Assembly (NCBI GenBank): GCA_963974915.1
Contig: CAXBES010000007.1
Coordinates: forward strand, 110,056-174,055
Direction: 5' to 3'
Length of the DNA: 64,000 nt
Source: CAXBES01 sp963974915
GTDB lineage: Bacteria > Bacteroidota > Bacteroidia > Flavobacteriales > Flavobacteriaceae
A program made the position numbers and the translations under genes. Below, piece by piece: positions 9,303 to 18,086 of this stretch; the stretch's first letter is position 1; the number at the start of each line of letters is the position of its first letter. The notes under the pieces are model-generated. The model did not search any database, was not told the origin of the DNA, and was given only the letters and a program-made list of their open reading frames with translations.

Positions 9303-11783
9303 ATGACGCGTTATTTCTTCTATCTGTTTTTATTTATCTCAGCTTCTATAACTGCCCAACTTCAATCACCCTCGAATTTTCTGGGTTATGAAATCGGCAC
9401 TCAATTCTCTCGTCATGCAGACGTAGTAGATTACTTTGAGCATGTTGCAGCCAACAGTGAGATGGTTACATATCGTACTTATGGAAAAACTAATGAAAGG
9501 CGTCCGTTGACCTATGCGATAATTTCTTCCCCAAAGAATATGGCCAATATTGACAATATTAGAAGGGATAATTTAAAGAACATTGGATTAGAGAATGGGA
9601 GTGCGAATCCTGAGACGGCTATTGTATGGTTGAGCTACAACGTTCACGGTAACGAAGCCTCCAGCACCGAAGCTGCTATGAATACGGTCTATAAGCTTAT
9701 TACCGAAAAGCAGGCGTGGCTAGAAAATACGGTCGTAATTCTCGATCCCTGTGTCAATCCGGATGGGCGCGATCGCTATGCTAATTGGTACAATCAGGTT
9801 AAGGCCACCCCCTACGATATTAGTCAGGATGCCGCCGAACACAGTGAACCATGGCCCGGGGGAAGACCAAATCATTATTTATTCGATCTCAACAGAGATT
9901 GGGCCTGGGCAACTCAAATTGAAACTCAACAGCGCTTAAAAGTGTACAATACATGGATGCCACATGTTCATGTAGATTTTCATGAGCAAGGAATCAATGA
10001 ACCTTATTACTTCGCTCCGGCTGCCGAGCCGTATCACGAAATTATTACTCAATTCCAGAGAGATTTCCAGACACAGATCGGGAAGAACCATGCAAAATAC
10101 TTCGACCAGGAAGGCTGGTTGTTTTTTACGCGAGAACGTTTCGATTTGCTATACCCAAGTTATGGGGATACATATCCAACTTTTATGGGGGCGATCGGTA
10201 TGACCTATGAGCAGGCAGGGCACGGACGCGCAGGCTTGGGAATTTTAACCGACGAGGGATATGTGCTTACTTTAGTAGACAGAATGGAGCATCATACCAC
10301 CACCGGATTATCAACCGTTGAAATGAGCGCTAAGAATGCTGCGAAGTTGAATACGGAGTTTAAGAAATTTTTTACCAATAATGATCTAAAGTATAAGAGT
10401 TATGTATTGAAAGGCAATCCTGATAAGATAAAGGCGGTTACTGAATTACTTCGGAAACATGAGATCAAGTATGGTTTTGCCTCCGGTGGAACGGTAAGTG
10501 GTTACAATTTTTCTCAAGGGAAACAAGGAAGCATGAATGCTTCTGAAGCACTTGTAGTAAGCACCAACCAGCCAAAGGGTAAGATGGTAAAAGTTCTTTT
10601 TGAACCGGATGCTAAATTAAGTGATCCCCTTACATACGATATTACAGCCTGGAGTATTCCTTACGCTTATGGACTGGAAACAATAGCCAGTTCTACGCTT
10701 GTTACTGCAGATCGTGAATTTCCAACTCATCTGGGAAATACGGTAGCTTCACCTAATTCGGCAGGCTATATTGCAAAATGGAACAGCCTCGATGATGCTG
10801 CTTTTCTAGCCGAATTGTTAACAAGCGATATTAAAGTTAGATTTTCTGAAAAAGAATTACAATTTGAAGGGAAAACGTTTGACCGCGGGAGTTTGATCAT
10901 AACGAGAAGTGATAACAGGAATAATCCAGACTTCGATTCAAAAGTTGCGGAAATCGCGAATAAACACGAGCGCAACTTATATGCCTCGTCCACTAGTTTT
11001 AGCGACAACAAAACCGATTTTGGATCTCCGGATGTTAAATTGATCAATGCTCCAAGAATCGCAATGTTGCGCGGTGAAGGCGTATCATCATTAAGCTACG
11101 GATCTACCTGGCACTTTTTCGAAAATGAATTAAAATATCCGGTAACTCATATTGACACCGACGACTTAAGAAACATTAATTTGAGTAAATACAATATTTT
11201 AATAATGCCGGAAGGCTGGTACGGACGTATTTTAAACGATAATGTTCTATCAAGCTTAAAAGAATGGATAAGAGGTGGCGGAAAGGTTATTACTTTAGGT
11301 AGAGCAGCCGGTGCGTTCGCCGGAAAAGACGGTTTCGATCTAACCGAAAATAATGCTGATAAGGATAAAGAAGAAGAGAATAAAGGTAATCTTACTCCAT
11401 ATGATCAACGCGAGCGAGAAAATGTAACCAATTTAATCACCGGAAGTATTTATAAAATTACGTTAGACCCTTCACACCCAATGGCTTTTGGGTATGGTGA
11501 CACCTATCATACTTTAAAATTGGGAGGTAGTTCGTATAAGTTTTTAGACGATGGCTATAATGTTGGTTACATTAAGGATGCCGCACAAAGTCTCTCCGGG
11601 TTTTCCGGAGATAATGCCAAACAAGGACTTGAAAACTCGGTCGTTTTTGCCGAGGCCCGAATGGGTAGCGGAAGTATCGTGTATCTGGTTGACGACGTAC
11701 TTTTCAGATCTTTCTGGGAAAATGGAAAGCTATTCTTTGTGAATAGTATCTTCTTTGTAAACAATAATAAGTTTACACTGTAA
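9303..11783 (+). CDS. secreted M14 family zinc carboxypeptidase
   Basis: The 826-residue protein has a signal peptide (residues 1-19, ending SITAQ). The M14 carboxypeptidase fold follows: H115 and E118 in NVHGNEAS are the first two zinc ligands, the DFHEQG segment (H227) supplies the likely third, NPDGRDRY and DLNRDW are conserved substrate-side motifs, and E303 in TYEQAG is the likely catalytic glutamate. After the peptidase domain come about 450 residues, including a stretch near 585-690 (NAPRIAMLRGEG, YNILIMPEGWYG) that resembles a glutamine-amidotransferase-like beta-helix domain found in this subgroup. There is no T9SS tail, so export is probably to the periplasm or outer membrane. It is monocistronic. 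Confidence 0.9.
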   Translation: MTRYFFYLFLFISASITAQLQSPSNFLGYEIGTQFSRHADVVDYFEHVAANSEMVTYRTYGKTNERRPLTYAIISSPKNMANIDNIRRDNLKNIGLENGSANPETAIVWLSYNVHGNEASSTEAAMNTVYKLITEKQAWLENTVVILDPCVNPDGRDRYANWYNQVKATPYDISQDAAEHSEPWPGGRPNHYLFDLNRDWAWATQIETQQRLKVYNTWMPHVHVDFHEQGINEPYYFAPAAEPYHEIITQFQRDFQTQIGKNHAKYFDQEGWLFFTRERFDLLYPSYGDTYPTFMGAIGMTYEQAGHGRAGLGILTDEGYVLTLVDRMEHHTTTGLSTVEMSAKNAAKLNTEFKKFFTNNDLKYKSYVLKGNPDKIKAVTELLRKHEIKYGFASGGTVSGYNFSQGKQGSMNASEALVVSTNQPKGKMVKVLFEPDAKLSDPLTYDITAWSIPYAYGLETIASSTLVTADREFPTHLGNTVASPNSAGYIAKWNSLDDAAFLAELLTSDIKVRFSEKELQFEGKTFDRGSLIITRSDNRNNPDFDSKVAEIANKHERNLYASSTSFSDNKTDFGSPDVKLINAPRIAMLRGEGVSSLSYGSTWHFFENELKYPVTHIDTDDLRNINLSKYNILIMPEGWYGRILNDNVLSSLKEWIRGGGKVITLGRAAGAFAGKDGFDLTENNADKDKEEENKGNLTPYDQRERENVTNLITGSIYKITLDPSHPMAFGYGDTYHTLKLGGSSYKFLDDGYNVGYIKDAAQSLSGFSGDNAKQGLENSVVFAEARMGSGSIVYLVDDVLFRSFWENGKLFFVNSIFFVNNNKFTL

Positions 11784-11861
11784 ACAGTGACTTGATATTT
11801 TTTCAGAATGTATACTTTCTGAAGTCTGTCTTGGCTGTGAAGATGCCGGATTAGTGCTACA

Positions 11862-12002
11862 CTATTTAGCAGATTTTTCCTGAAAATCGAATACGATCAC
11901 TGAATCTGCTTCGAAATATTTTTCCGATTTGATAACTTCGTACAACCATTCGAAATAACTATTCGAACGACGTTGAAACTTGTAGTTTAATGCTTTTTCC
12001 AT
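11862..12002 (-). CDS. small conserved-looking protein, 46 residues
   Basis: An intact 47-codon frame with ATG start and TAG stop lies in the otherwise empty gap after the M14 gene. The product begins MEKALNYKFQRR, contains SYFEWLYEVIKSEKYFEADS, and ends DFQEKSAK. It is amphipathic, aromatic-rich and highly charged, with no signal peptide. A near-consensus TACTTTG lies about 20 nt upstream of the ATG. I do not recognise a family. The case for it being real is its sensible composition, its ATG start and the coding-like base pattern compared with the AT-rich DNA either side. It could be a regulatory or adaptor microprotein, but nothing shows this. Confidence 0.5.
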   Translation of the reverse strand: MEKALNYKFQRRSNSYFEWLYEVIKSEKYFEADSVIVFDFQEKSAK

Positions 12003-12226
12003 CTTAGTTGAATTTTAAAGCACAAAGTAAAATTAAGGGGATAGTAGGTTCAGGGTCAGGGGATAAAACTAACCCAAAGATTTCTAATTTCCTAGAAATT
12101 TGTAATAGAATACTTACTTTTTGTAAGAATATAGCTACTTAACGAAGGAACTGTTTCATTCGTCTGATTTTAGACCGGCAAAATTTAAAAATTTAACTTT
12201 TTTGGCTATCAAAATCATTTTTAATG
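12003..12226. other. AT-rich intergenic stretch
   Basis: Between the 46-codon gene and trmL I see no ORF of note. There is one short inverted repeat (ATTTCTA/TAGAAAT) near 12090 and another (CTTAC/GTAAG) near 12115. No function is claimed. Confidence 0.4.
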
Positions 12227-12688
12227 TTAAGAAGGTAGGTTTTGAGCACGTAACCCTTCGTAAACCACTACTGCCACTGCATTAGCAAGATTAATACTCC
12301 GTATGTGTTCACTGTGAATTGGAATTTTGTATAATTTTTCAGAATTCTTTTTTGTAATAGTAGAAGAGAGTCCGACAGATTCTTTACCGAAGATAAAAAA
12401 CAGGTCGTCTTCGAACTCGATATCCCAAAAATTCTTATTGCCATGGCTGGAAAAGAAAACCATTTTTTTGTCCTTATGAATCTTAAAAAACTCATCAGCA
12501 CTGTCGTAAATCTTTAGATCAATATGTTGCCAATAATCCAATCCGGCGCGTTTTACACGTTTGTCATCCAGTTCGAACCCAAATGGTTTTACGAGATGCA
12601 GGGTGCTACCGGTTGCAAGGCTTAATCTACCAATATTTCCGGTGTTATTCGGAATTTCAGGTTCTATGAGTACAATATTATAGGACAT
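12227..12688 (-). CDS. trmL: tRNA (cytidine(34)-2'-O)-methyltransferase TrmL
   Basis: TrmL methylates the 2'-O of the wobble nucleotide in certain leucine tRNAs, using SAM. The 153-residue length and the SPOUT trefoil-knot motifs match: EPEIPNNTGNIGR near residues 9-21, FIFGKESVGLS near 100-110, and IPIHSEHIRSINLANAVAV near 121-139. The closest alternative is another small SpoU-type 2'-O-methyltransferase, but length and the PNNTGNIGR motif favour TrmL. It stands alone between two intergenic regions without obvious partner genes. Confidence 0.93.
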   Translation of the reverse strand: MSYNIVLIEPEIPNNTGNIGRLSLATGSTLHLVKPFGFELDDKRVKRAGLDYWQHIDLKIYDSADEFFKIHKDKKMVFFSSHGNKNFWDIEFEDDLFFIFGKESVGLSSTITKKNSEKLYKIPIHSEHIRSINLANAVAVVVYEGLRAQNLPS

Positions 12689-13068
12689 TAAAAAAAATGG
12701 ATTAAAAGATTAAAACTAATTGAAATTCTATTAATAACTCATGAATGTAGAAACTTTTTGTATATAAAGAAAGGCCCACTAAAGCTTAGCGAGCCTTTCT
12801 GAATCCCTTCATCCCCACCGTAGCAATAATGGGAAGAATAGGAGTAATAATATTCCCTCACAGAATAGTTGAATTTTATGTTTCGTCAACGATATAAAAG
12901 TAACCAGAAACAAGATGGCAATCAATACGTATTATTACGTATTTTCATATCTAAGTCGATGCATTTAGACAATAGCGTCGCTAATATTACAATTGTATTT
13001 GAAGAGAACTCTATGCCTCATTTTTCTATAAAACGAGTATATTTACTTTAATAATAACAAACACACAC
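12689..13068. other. 380-bp intergenic region, no convincing gene
   Basis: The region holds one hairpin (listed separately) and AT-rich DNA. A frame of about 60 codons near 12869-13051 on the + strand has poor composition and no family resemblance. On the minus strand 12780-12852 there is a 24-codon open stretch lacking a start. A weak -7-like TATATTTA sits about 25 nt before the TPR gene. Confidence 0.4.
12768..12800. terminator. hairpin, possible terminator remnant
   Basis: AGAAAGGC and GCCTTTCT form a perfect 8-bp stem around a 17-nt loop containing AAGCTT. No long U-tract follows on either strand. It is not directly downstream of any gene in the window, so termination is uncertain. Confidence 0.3.
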
Positions 13069-14016
13069 ATGAAATATTCCTTGCTCCTTTGTACACTTAT
13101 TATGCTAATTAGCTGTAAAGATGCCGAAACTAAAAAAGTTTCAGCTATGCCCCAGGAAGCTACGATCACCTACCCGGGTTATGAAGCAGTTTCCCTTTTG
13201 GGTGATACATTGTATTCTAAAGAACCTTCAGAAGAATTGATGACGCGATATAATGAGAAGAAAAGTGCCTACGATAAAAATCCGGATAACATAGAGAATA
13301 TTATATGGATGGGACGTTTTACTGCTTACAAAGGTGACTACAGAGAAGCAATCGCTATTTATACAAAAGGAATAGAAAAATATCCTAACGAACCTCGTTT
13401 GTACCGTCATCGCGGACACCGTTATATCACTGTGCGCGAATTTGATAAAGCTACTGTAGACCTTACCCGTGCAGCCGCGATGATAGAAGGAAAAGAGAAT
13501 CAGGTAGAAGAGGACGGAATGCCTAACGAGCAAAATATCCCGGTGAGTACCCTACATGGAAATATTTATTATCATCTGGGTTTAGCTTATTATTTGCAGC
13601 ACGAAATGGAGGCTTCTTTACAAGCGTATAAAAAATGTCTGGAAACATCTAATAATCCAGATAATGTTGTATCCGCAACACATTGGATCTATATGATCCA
13701 CAATAGATTGGGAAGACCTCAAGCCGGAAAAAATTACCTTCGAAATATTACCGCAGATATGAATGTAATTGAAAATACCGCCTACCATCGTGCCTGCCTA
13801 TTCTACAAGGGCGAATTGGAATTGAACGAAATCAATAATACCGACTCACAAGACGCTCCTTCAGATAGTGCGTTAAAATATGCCCTGGGCAACTGGTTGT
13901 ATTACACGGGGCAAAAACCTCAGGCAGAGATCGTTCTACAACAAATCGTAGCGCAAGATGACTGGGCATCGTTTGGTCATATAGCTGCGGAAAGTGATTT
14001 AGCAAAATTGTATTAA
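13069..14016 (+). CDS. tetratricopeptide-repeat lipoprotein
   Basis: The 315-residue protein has a lipoprotein signal: hydrophobic residues 4-14, then ISCKD with C16 as the acylated cysteine. TPR-like helical pairs are visible around residues 80-145 (NPDNIENIIWMGRFTAYKGD, EAIAIYTKG, PRLYRHRGHRYI, FDKATVDLTRAA) and again around 165-200 (YYHLGLAYYLQHEME, LQAYKKCLE). Such proteins are protein-protein scaffolds on the periplasmic face of a membrane, and the partner is unknown. The gene ends in a 4-bp overlap with the convergent glycosyltransferase gene. A specific function cannot be given. Confidence 0.8.
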   Translation: MKYSLLLCTLIMLISCKDAETKKVSAMPQEATITYPGYEAVSLLGDTLYSKEPSEELMTRYNEKKSAYDKNPDNIENIIWMGRFTAYKGDYREAIAIYTKGIEKYPNEPRLYRHRGHRYITVREFDKATVDLTRAAAMIEGKENQVEEDGMPNEQNIPVSTLHGNIYYHLGLAYYLQHEMEASLQAYKKCLETSNNPDNVVSATHWIYMIHNRLGRPQAGKNYLRNITADMNVIENTAYHRACLFYKGELELNEINNTDSQDAPSDSALKYALGNWLYYTGQKPQAEIVLQQIVAQDDWASFGHIAAESDLAKLY

Positions 14017-15242
14017 GACTTATTTTTAAGCTCGATCCATTTGCTTAAATACTTTGTACTTTGAAGAGTATGATGCTGAAGTATCGCGCCAATAAAATTT
14101 TGTTCCCTATGTGTATTAAGTTGGGATGAAAGAGTAACAATTCTTTTGATAAATACTTCTGAAAAATCTTTCTTCTGAAAACGATCGTTAACAATTCTGC
14201 AACCATTTTGCTGAGCTTCACACCAGATGTTTTCTTCATTATACAAGCTAACTGAAGCCTGCGCAAAGGTAGGAGCACTATCTGCAATCCTTCCTGCGAA
14301 AGGAAGCGTTCCGTTTATTCCTTCTGCTCCAACTTTAGTAGTTACCGAAGGTGTTCCGTTAAGCATCGCATCTAACAATTTTCCCTTTAGCCCTGCTCCA
14401 AACCGTATGGGGGCCAAACAAACTCTGGCATTTTTCATTACTTCGGAAACGCTTTCGGTCCAGCCTTTAATTAAAAAGCCTTCTTTACCACTGTGCAATT
14501 CTGAAACTTGTTGCGACGCATAAGCACCATAAACATGAATGCTGGCTTGGGGTAATTCGGCTTTAATTAACGGCCAAATTTCTCTTTTCAGATATAAAAT
14601 TGAATCTACATTAGGGCTATGAAGTAAATTACCTATAGTTACAAAATCTCTCCTTTCTTCATATTTTGGTATATTTTTGCCCATAAAGGAAGGTTTTTCG
14701 ACCAAAAAAGGCAAATAATGAAGGATTTTAGGAGAAACTGAAAATTTATCCTGGAGCAATTCCATTTCAAATTCCGAAATAATAAGTGAAAGATCGCATC
14801 TTAGAATACTCGCTATTTCTCTCTTTGCAATTTTGGTAAACTGATATGCTTTGTCATAAGATGCTCCCTTCTTTACAGCTTCTTCTCTCGCCTTCCGTAG
14901 AAAATGTAAGTCTTCAGTATCTAAGATCCTGAATGCTTCAGGAACAGTTTCGGTGACGCGCCAGCCAAATTGTTCTTCGGTGATGTAACGATCAAAAAGT
15001 ACGATCGAGGGTTTAAGCTCACTTATGAATTCATTAAAACCACTATCATTGAGTGTAATATGTTCAATAGAAATTCCCTTCCTATCGAGATTCACAGATC
15101 TTTCCGAAGTACCGGCTGTAGTTGCAAAACAGATATGATATCCGATTTCAGAAAAAAGAGAAATTAATTGCATCATTCTACTTCCCGCTGCTGTGGTAGA
15201 GGGTTCGGGAAACGTATGACCTATTATTAAAAGTGTATTCAC
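14013..15242 (-). CDS. glycosyltransferase, GT4-like
   Basis: This 409-residue cytoplasmic enzyme has the two-Rossmann GT-B layout. The N-terminal domain begins with NTLLIIGHTFPEPSTTAAGSR. The C-terminal donor-binding domain shows FVTIGNLLHSPNVDSILYLK (about 200-219), IHVYGAYASQQ, FLIKGWTESVSEVMKNARVCLAP and GAGLKGKLLDAMLNGTPSVTT (about 282-302), the usual GT4 nucleotide-sugar region. The start is GTG at 15242; no ATG fits the first beta strand. It follows the sialidase-fold lipoprotein gene by 8 bp and is probably in one operon with it. Acceptor and sugar are unknown. Confidence 0.8.
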   Translation of the reverse strand: MNTLLIIGHTFPEPSTTAAGSRMMQLISLFSEIGYHICFATTAGTSERSVNLDRKGISIEHITLNDSGFNEFISELKPSIVLFDRYITEEQFGWRVTETVPEAFRILDTEDLHFLRKAREEAVKKGASYDKAYQFTKIAKREIASILRCDLSLIISEFEMELLQDKFSVSPKILHYLPFLVEKPSFMGKNIPKYEERRDFVTIGNLLHSPNVDSILYLKREIWPLIKAELPQASIHVYGAYASQQVSELHSGKEGFLIKGWTESVSEVMKNARVCLAPIRFGAGLKGKLLDAMLNGTPSVTTKVGAEGINGTLPFAGRIADSAPTFAQASVSLYNEENIWCEAQQNGCRIVNDRFQKKDFSEVFIKRIVTLSSQLNTHREQNFIGAILQHHTLQSTKYLSKWIELKNKS

Positions 15243-15250
15243 TCTTTTTA

Positions 15251-16531
15251 CTATAAGTTACTCAGGTCAACAAAAGCTGTTTTTACCAATTTAGATTTGC
15301 CATCGACATCGGTCCATGCGAAGAAAGCTTTATTACCCATGACTTCCATCTGTGGAAATCCGCTGGCACGTTCGGGACTTGTTGTAGCAACCACAACAGC
15401 CTCACCTTTTGAGCCATTACTGTTAATCTTTATAGCTTTGATCACGGTAGTCTCATCAATATTTTCCATCCAACAAACCAAAGCAGACCCTTTGGAGATC
15501 ATCGCAACGTCAACTCTTCCTGAAGTATCATTACTATCCACGCGAATTGGGAGTCCGAAGGTTAACCCATTGTCATCAGAAAAAACTATTTGCACTTTAG
15601 GCTTATCGTTCTTTGCTGTAAACCACGCAATTGCTGCTCCATCATCGTAAGTATCGATGGAGGGTCCGTTAACCGGGCATCCCGGTATTTCCCAGTTGTC
15701 ATTACCAATATTTTTGGGCTGAGACCAACCCGTTTCCTGCTCCCATCTTACTACTGAGACATCCCGAATTTCTTTTTCACTTCTGTCGCGATATGCCACG
15801 AGAATTACATCGTTAGTACCAATAGCGGTACTGGTATTGCAGCAGTCACAAACACGATCGTCTAATAAAGTGTCGTATTGTATAGACCCATCTTCAAATA
15901 CCAATGCACCCCTCAAAGTCATTTGTCCGTTGCCATGTCCGTCTTCATGAGTTTCACCATGCGAATTTCCAACAGTTTCTCGTCCGTCGAGCCAAGTAAC
16001 CATAAACGTGTTTGCAACATAAGGACGCATGGAAACAAAGCCATGCTCACTTTTAGTTTTGTCATCATGAAGGATAAAGTCTTTATTCCAGCTTGTATCC
16101 TTTGCCGTAAACAGATTTAACTTTACATCGTAAGTATAAGTATCATCTGCAGATTTTTGCAAAATGTTAGTTAGAATATTACCATTGTTCTCAGCAATTG
16201 CCGGGAAATCTGCCCAATTCACGAACCAGTCGGCACCGGATACAACTGTTTCGGGAGGGGTCCAGGTTCCGGTGTTGAAAGCTGAATAATTAAGCACAGC
16301 AAGCGTGTCTCTTGTTTCCACCCATGATAAGAATAACTCACTACCATTACTGAAAAGTCGTGGAAGTGCACTATTTCCTACAACCGGATTTTCTAGAATT
16401 TGTACTATTTGCGTTTTTTCTTCGGAAGAAGCCCGAGAATTATTGTTTGTCTTGGAGTTGTCCTTACAAGCTGAGACAAGAATCAGGGAAAGACAAAAAA
16501 TAAAAATATGGAAATTTTTCACTATGTTCAA
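15251..16531 (-). CDS. sialidase-fold (BNR-like) lipoprotein
   Basis: The 426-residue protein carries a lipoprotein signal ending LVSACKD (C22). The rest reads as a beta-propeller of the exo-alpha-sialidase/BNR type, with repeated strand-turn units such as LFLSWVETRD, FMVTWLDGRET, VVRWEQETGWSQP, IVFSDDNGLTFGLP (an Asp-box-like SxDxGxTF near residue 327) and KAFFAWTDVDGKS. A short cysteine cluster (VCDCCNT, about residues 230-236) is unusual for sialidases and might bind a metal or form disulfides. Arginine-triad residues cannot be assigned by eye, so enzymatic activity is not claimed. The 8-bp gap to the glycosyltransferase suggests co-transcription. Confidence 0.7.
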   Translation of the reverse strand: MNIVKNFHIFIFCLSLILVSACKDNSKTNNNSRASSEEKTQIVQILENPVVGNSALPRLFSNGSELFLSWVETRDTLAVLNYSAFNTGTWTPPETVVSGADWFVNWADFPAIAENNGNILTNILQKSADDTYTYDVKLNLFTAKDTSWNKDFILHDDKTKSEHGFVSMRPYVANTFMVTWLDGRETVGNSHGETHEDGHGNGQMTLRGALVFEDGSIQYDTLLDDRVCDCCNTSTAIGTNDVILVAYRDRSEKEIRDVSVVRWEQETGWSQPKNIGNDNWEIPGCPVNGPSIDTYDDGAAIAWFTAKNDKPKVQIVFSDDNGLTFGLPIRVDSNDTSGRVDVAMISKGSALVCWMENIDETTVIKAIKINSNGSKGEAVVVATTSPERASGFPQMEVMGNKAFFAWTDVDGKSKLVKTAFVDLSNL

Positions 16532-16616
16532 AATGGTGGTTATTTTGAAGTAAAAATACGATTAATTTGAAGCTTTGTGATACTTATTATTAAGATGATG
16601 TGATCTCTCCCTTCGG

Positions 16617-16720
16617 TCGAGATGACTTGTCGTCACCATACCAACTCAGAATTAAGGTCGGGATGACTTGTCGTCATCATATCAACTCAGAATTCAGGTC
16701 GGGATGACTTAGCGTCACTT
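16617..16720. repeat. 41-bp tandem repeats, 2.5 copies
   Basis: Copies at 16617-16657 and 16658-16698 differ at only a few positions. A third partial copy (16699-16720) runs into the last codons and stop of rimO. Each unit carries GATGAC-TTGTC-GTCAyc, a hairpin with a 6-bp stem (perfect in copy 2, one mismatch in copy 1). The preceding CTCCCTTCGGTCGAGATGAC recalls dispersed repeats common after genes in Flavobacteriia. Confidence 0.8.
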
Positions 16721-18019
16721 CACCACCTCAGCATAGAGATCAAAATCTTCGGCGGCAGTGATCTTTACATTAAAGAATTCTCCGGTTCGCAAGTAACCTT
16801 CTTCGGCATTAATAAGCACCTCATTATCTACATCGGGGCTATCAAATTCGGTTCGCCCTACGAAATAACCACCCTCTTTCCTATCGATCACCACTTTAAA
16901 TACTTGTCCGATCTTCTCCTGATTAAGCTCCCACGAGATTTGTGACTGAATTTCCATGATCTTATTAGCACGATCTATTTTTATCTCTTCGGGCACATCG
17001 TCCTCCAGATTATACGCGTGTGTATTTTCTTCATGTGAATAGGTAAAGCATCCTAGGCGTTCAAATCGCATTTCCTGCACCCAGTTCTTAAGTGTTTCAA
17101 AATCTTCTTCGGTCTCCCCCGGATAACCAACAATTAGGGTCGTTCTAATAGCCATTTGAGGTACAGCGGCTCTAAAATCCTGTAATAGTTTGGTCGTTTT
17201 TGCTTTAGTAGTACCGCGACGCATCGATTTTAAGATAGGATCGGCAATATGTTGTAAGGGTATATCTATATAATTACAAACCTTTGGTTCATTTTTCATA
17301 ACCTCTAAAACATCCATTGGAAATCCTGTAGGAAAGGCATAGTGTAATCTAATCCATTCTATACCTTCAACTTTAACCAGTTTTTGAAGTAACTCGGCGA
17401 GGTTTCTTTTTTTATAAAGGTCCAATCCGTAGTAGGTAAGGTCCTGTGCGATCAATATCAACTCCTTCACGCCATTGGCTGCTAAATTTTCTGCCTCTGT
17501 AACGAGATCTTCTATAGGAGTACTTTTGTGTTTTCCTCTCATGATCGGGATGGCGCAGAAAGAACACGGTCTATCGCAACCTTCGGCGATCTTTAAATAA
17601 GCATAATTTTTAGGAGTAGTTGTGAGACGTTCTCCAATCAACTCATGTTTATAATCGGCACCCAAGGCTTTTAGCAGTCCCGGAAGTTCTGTAGTACCAA
17701 AATATTGATCTACCGAAGGAATTTCCTTTTGAAGGTCCGGTTTATATCGTTCGGAAAGACAACCCGTCACAAAAACCTTATCAACAACACCATCTTCCTT
17801 TTTCTGAACGTATTCGAGGATAGTATTAACGCTTTCTTCCTTTGCATTTGCGATAAAGCCACAGGTATTGATAACAACTATATTTCCCTCTTCTTCGTGA
17901 ACAACCTCTTTGTTATTCGCTCGTAACTGCCCCATTAACACTTCACTGTCATAGACGTTCTTTGAGCAACCCAGGGTCACTACATTGATCTTGTTTTTCT
18001 TAATGGTTTTAGTTCGCAT
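16715..18019 (-). CDS. rimO: ribosomal protein S12 methylthiotransferase RimO
   Basis: RimO is a radical-SAM enzyme that methylthiolates an aspartate of ribosomal protein S12. The N-terminal UPF0004 domain binds one Fe-S cluster through C18 (LGCSKN), C53 (NTCGF) and C87 (TGCLSE). The radical-SAM cluster is C148/C152/C155 in GCDRPCSFC, and a TRAM domain closes the protein (RTEFDSPDVDNEVLI to the end). DQYFGTTELP is typical of RimO rather than MiaB. I start at the ATG at 18019 (434 residues). The upstream in-frame TTG at 18040 is part of the promoter -7 box. The last codons lie in the third copy of a tandem repeat. Confidence 0.95.
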   Translation of the reverse strand: MRTKTIKKNKINVVTLGCSKNVYDSEVLMGQLRANNKEVVHEEEGNIVVINTCGFIANAKEESVNTILEYVQKKEDGVVDKVFVTGCLSERYKPDLQKEIPSVDQYFGTTELPGLLKALGADYKHELIGERLTTTPKNYAYLKIAEGCDRPCSFCAIPIMRGKHKSTPIEDLVTEAENLAANGVKELILIAQDLTYYGLDLYKKRNLAELLQKLVKVEGIEWIRLHYAFPTGFPMDVLEVMKNEPKVCNYIDIPLQHIADPILKSMRRGTTKAKTTKLLQDFRAAVPQMAIRTTLIVGYPGETEEDFETLKNWVQEMRFERLGCFTYSHEENTHAYNLEDDVPEEIKIDRANKIMEIQSQISWELNQEKIGQVFKVVIDRKEGGYFVGRTEFDSPDVDNEVLINAEEGYLRTGEFFNVKITAAEDFDLYAEVVK

Positions 18020-18037
18020 CGAATATTTATTGGAGTG

Positions 18038-18067
18038 CAAAGATACCTTTTAATATAGGTTTTGCAA
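18038..18067 (-). promoter_or_regulatory. rimO promoter, TTG-N19-TATCTTTG
   Basis: The -7 box TATCTTTG (18038-18045) matches TAnnTTTG exactly. A TTG -33 element (18065-18067) lies 19 nt away, the canonical Bacteroidota spacing. The box ends 18 nt before the rimO ATG. This is the best complete vegetative promoter I see in the window. Confidence 0.7.
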
Positions 18068-18086
18068 CACGATTAATTTACAAAGA

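Noticed and set aside
12780..12852. 24-codon open stretch on the minus strand ending GMKGFRKAR
   Set aside because: It has no start codon, being bounded by a stop upstream. It might be the remnant of a small membrane protein, but it is too short to support.
12869..13051. 60-codon frame on the + strand before the TPR gene
   Set aside because: Composition is erratic, there is no family resemblance, and it overlaps the likely promoter of the TPR lipoprotein.
16617..16720. CRISPR-like array
   Set aside because: The repeats are contiguous, with no unique spacers, and there are no cas genes.
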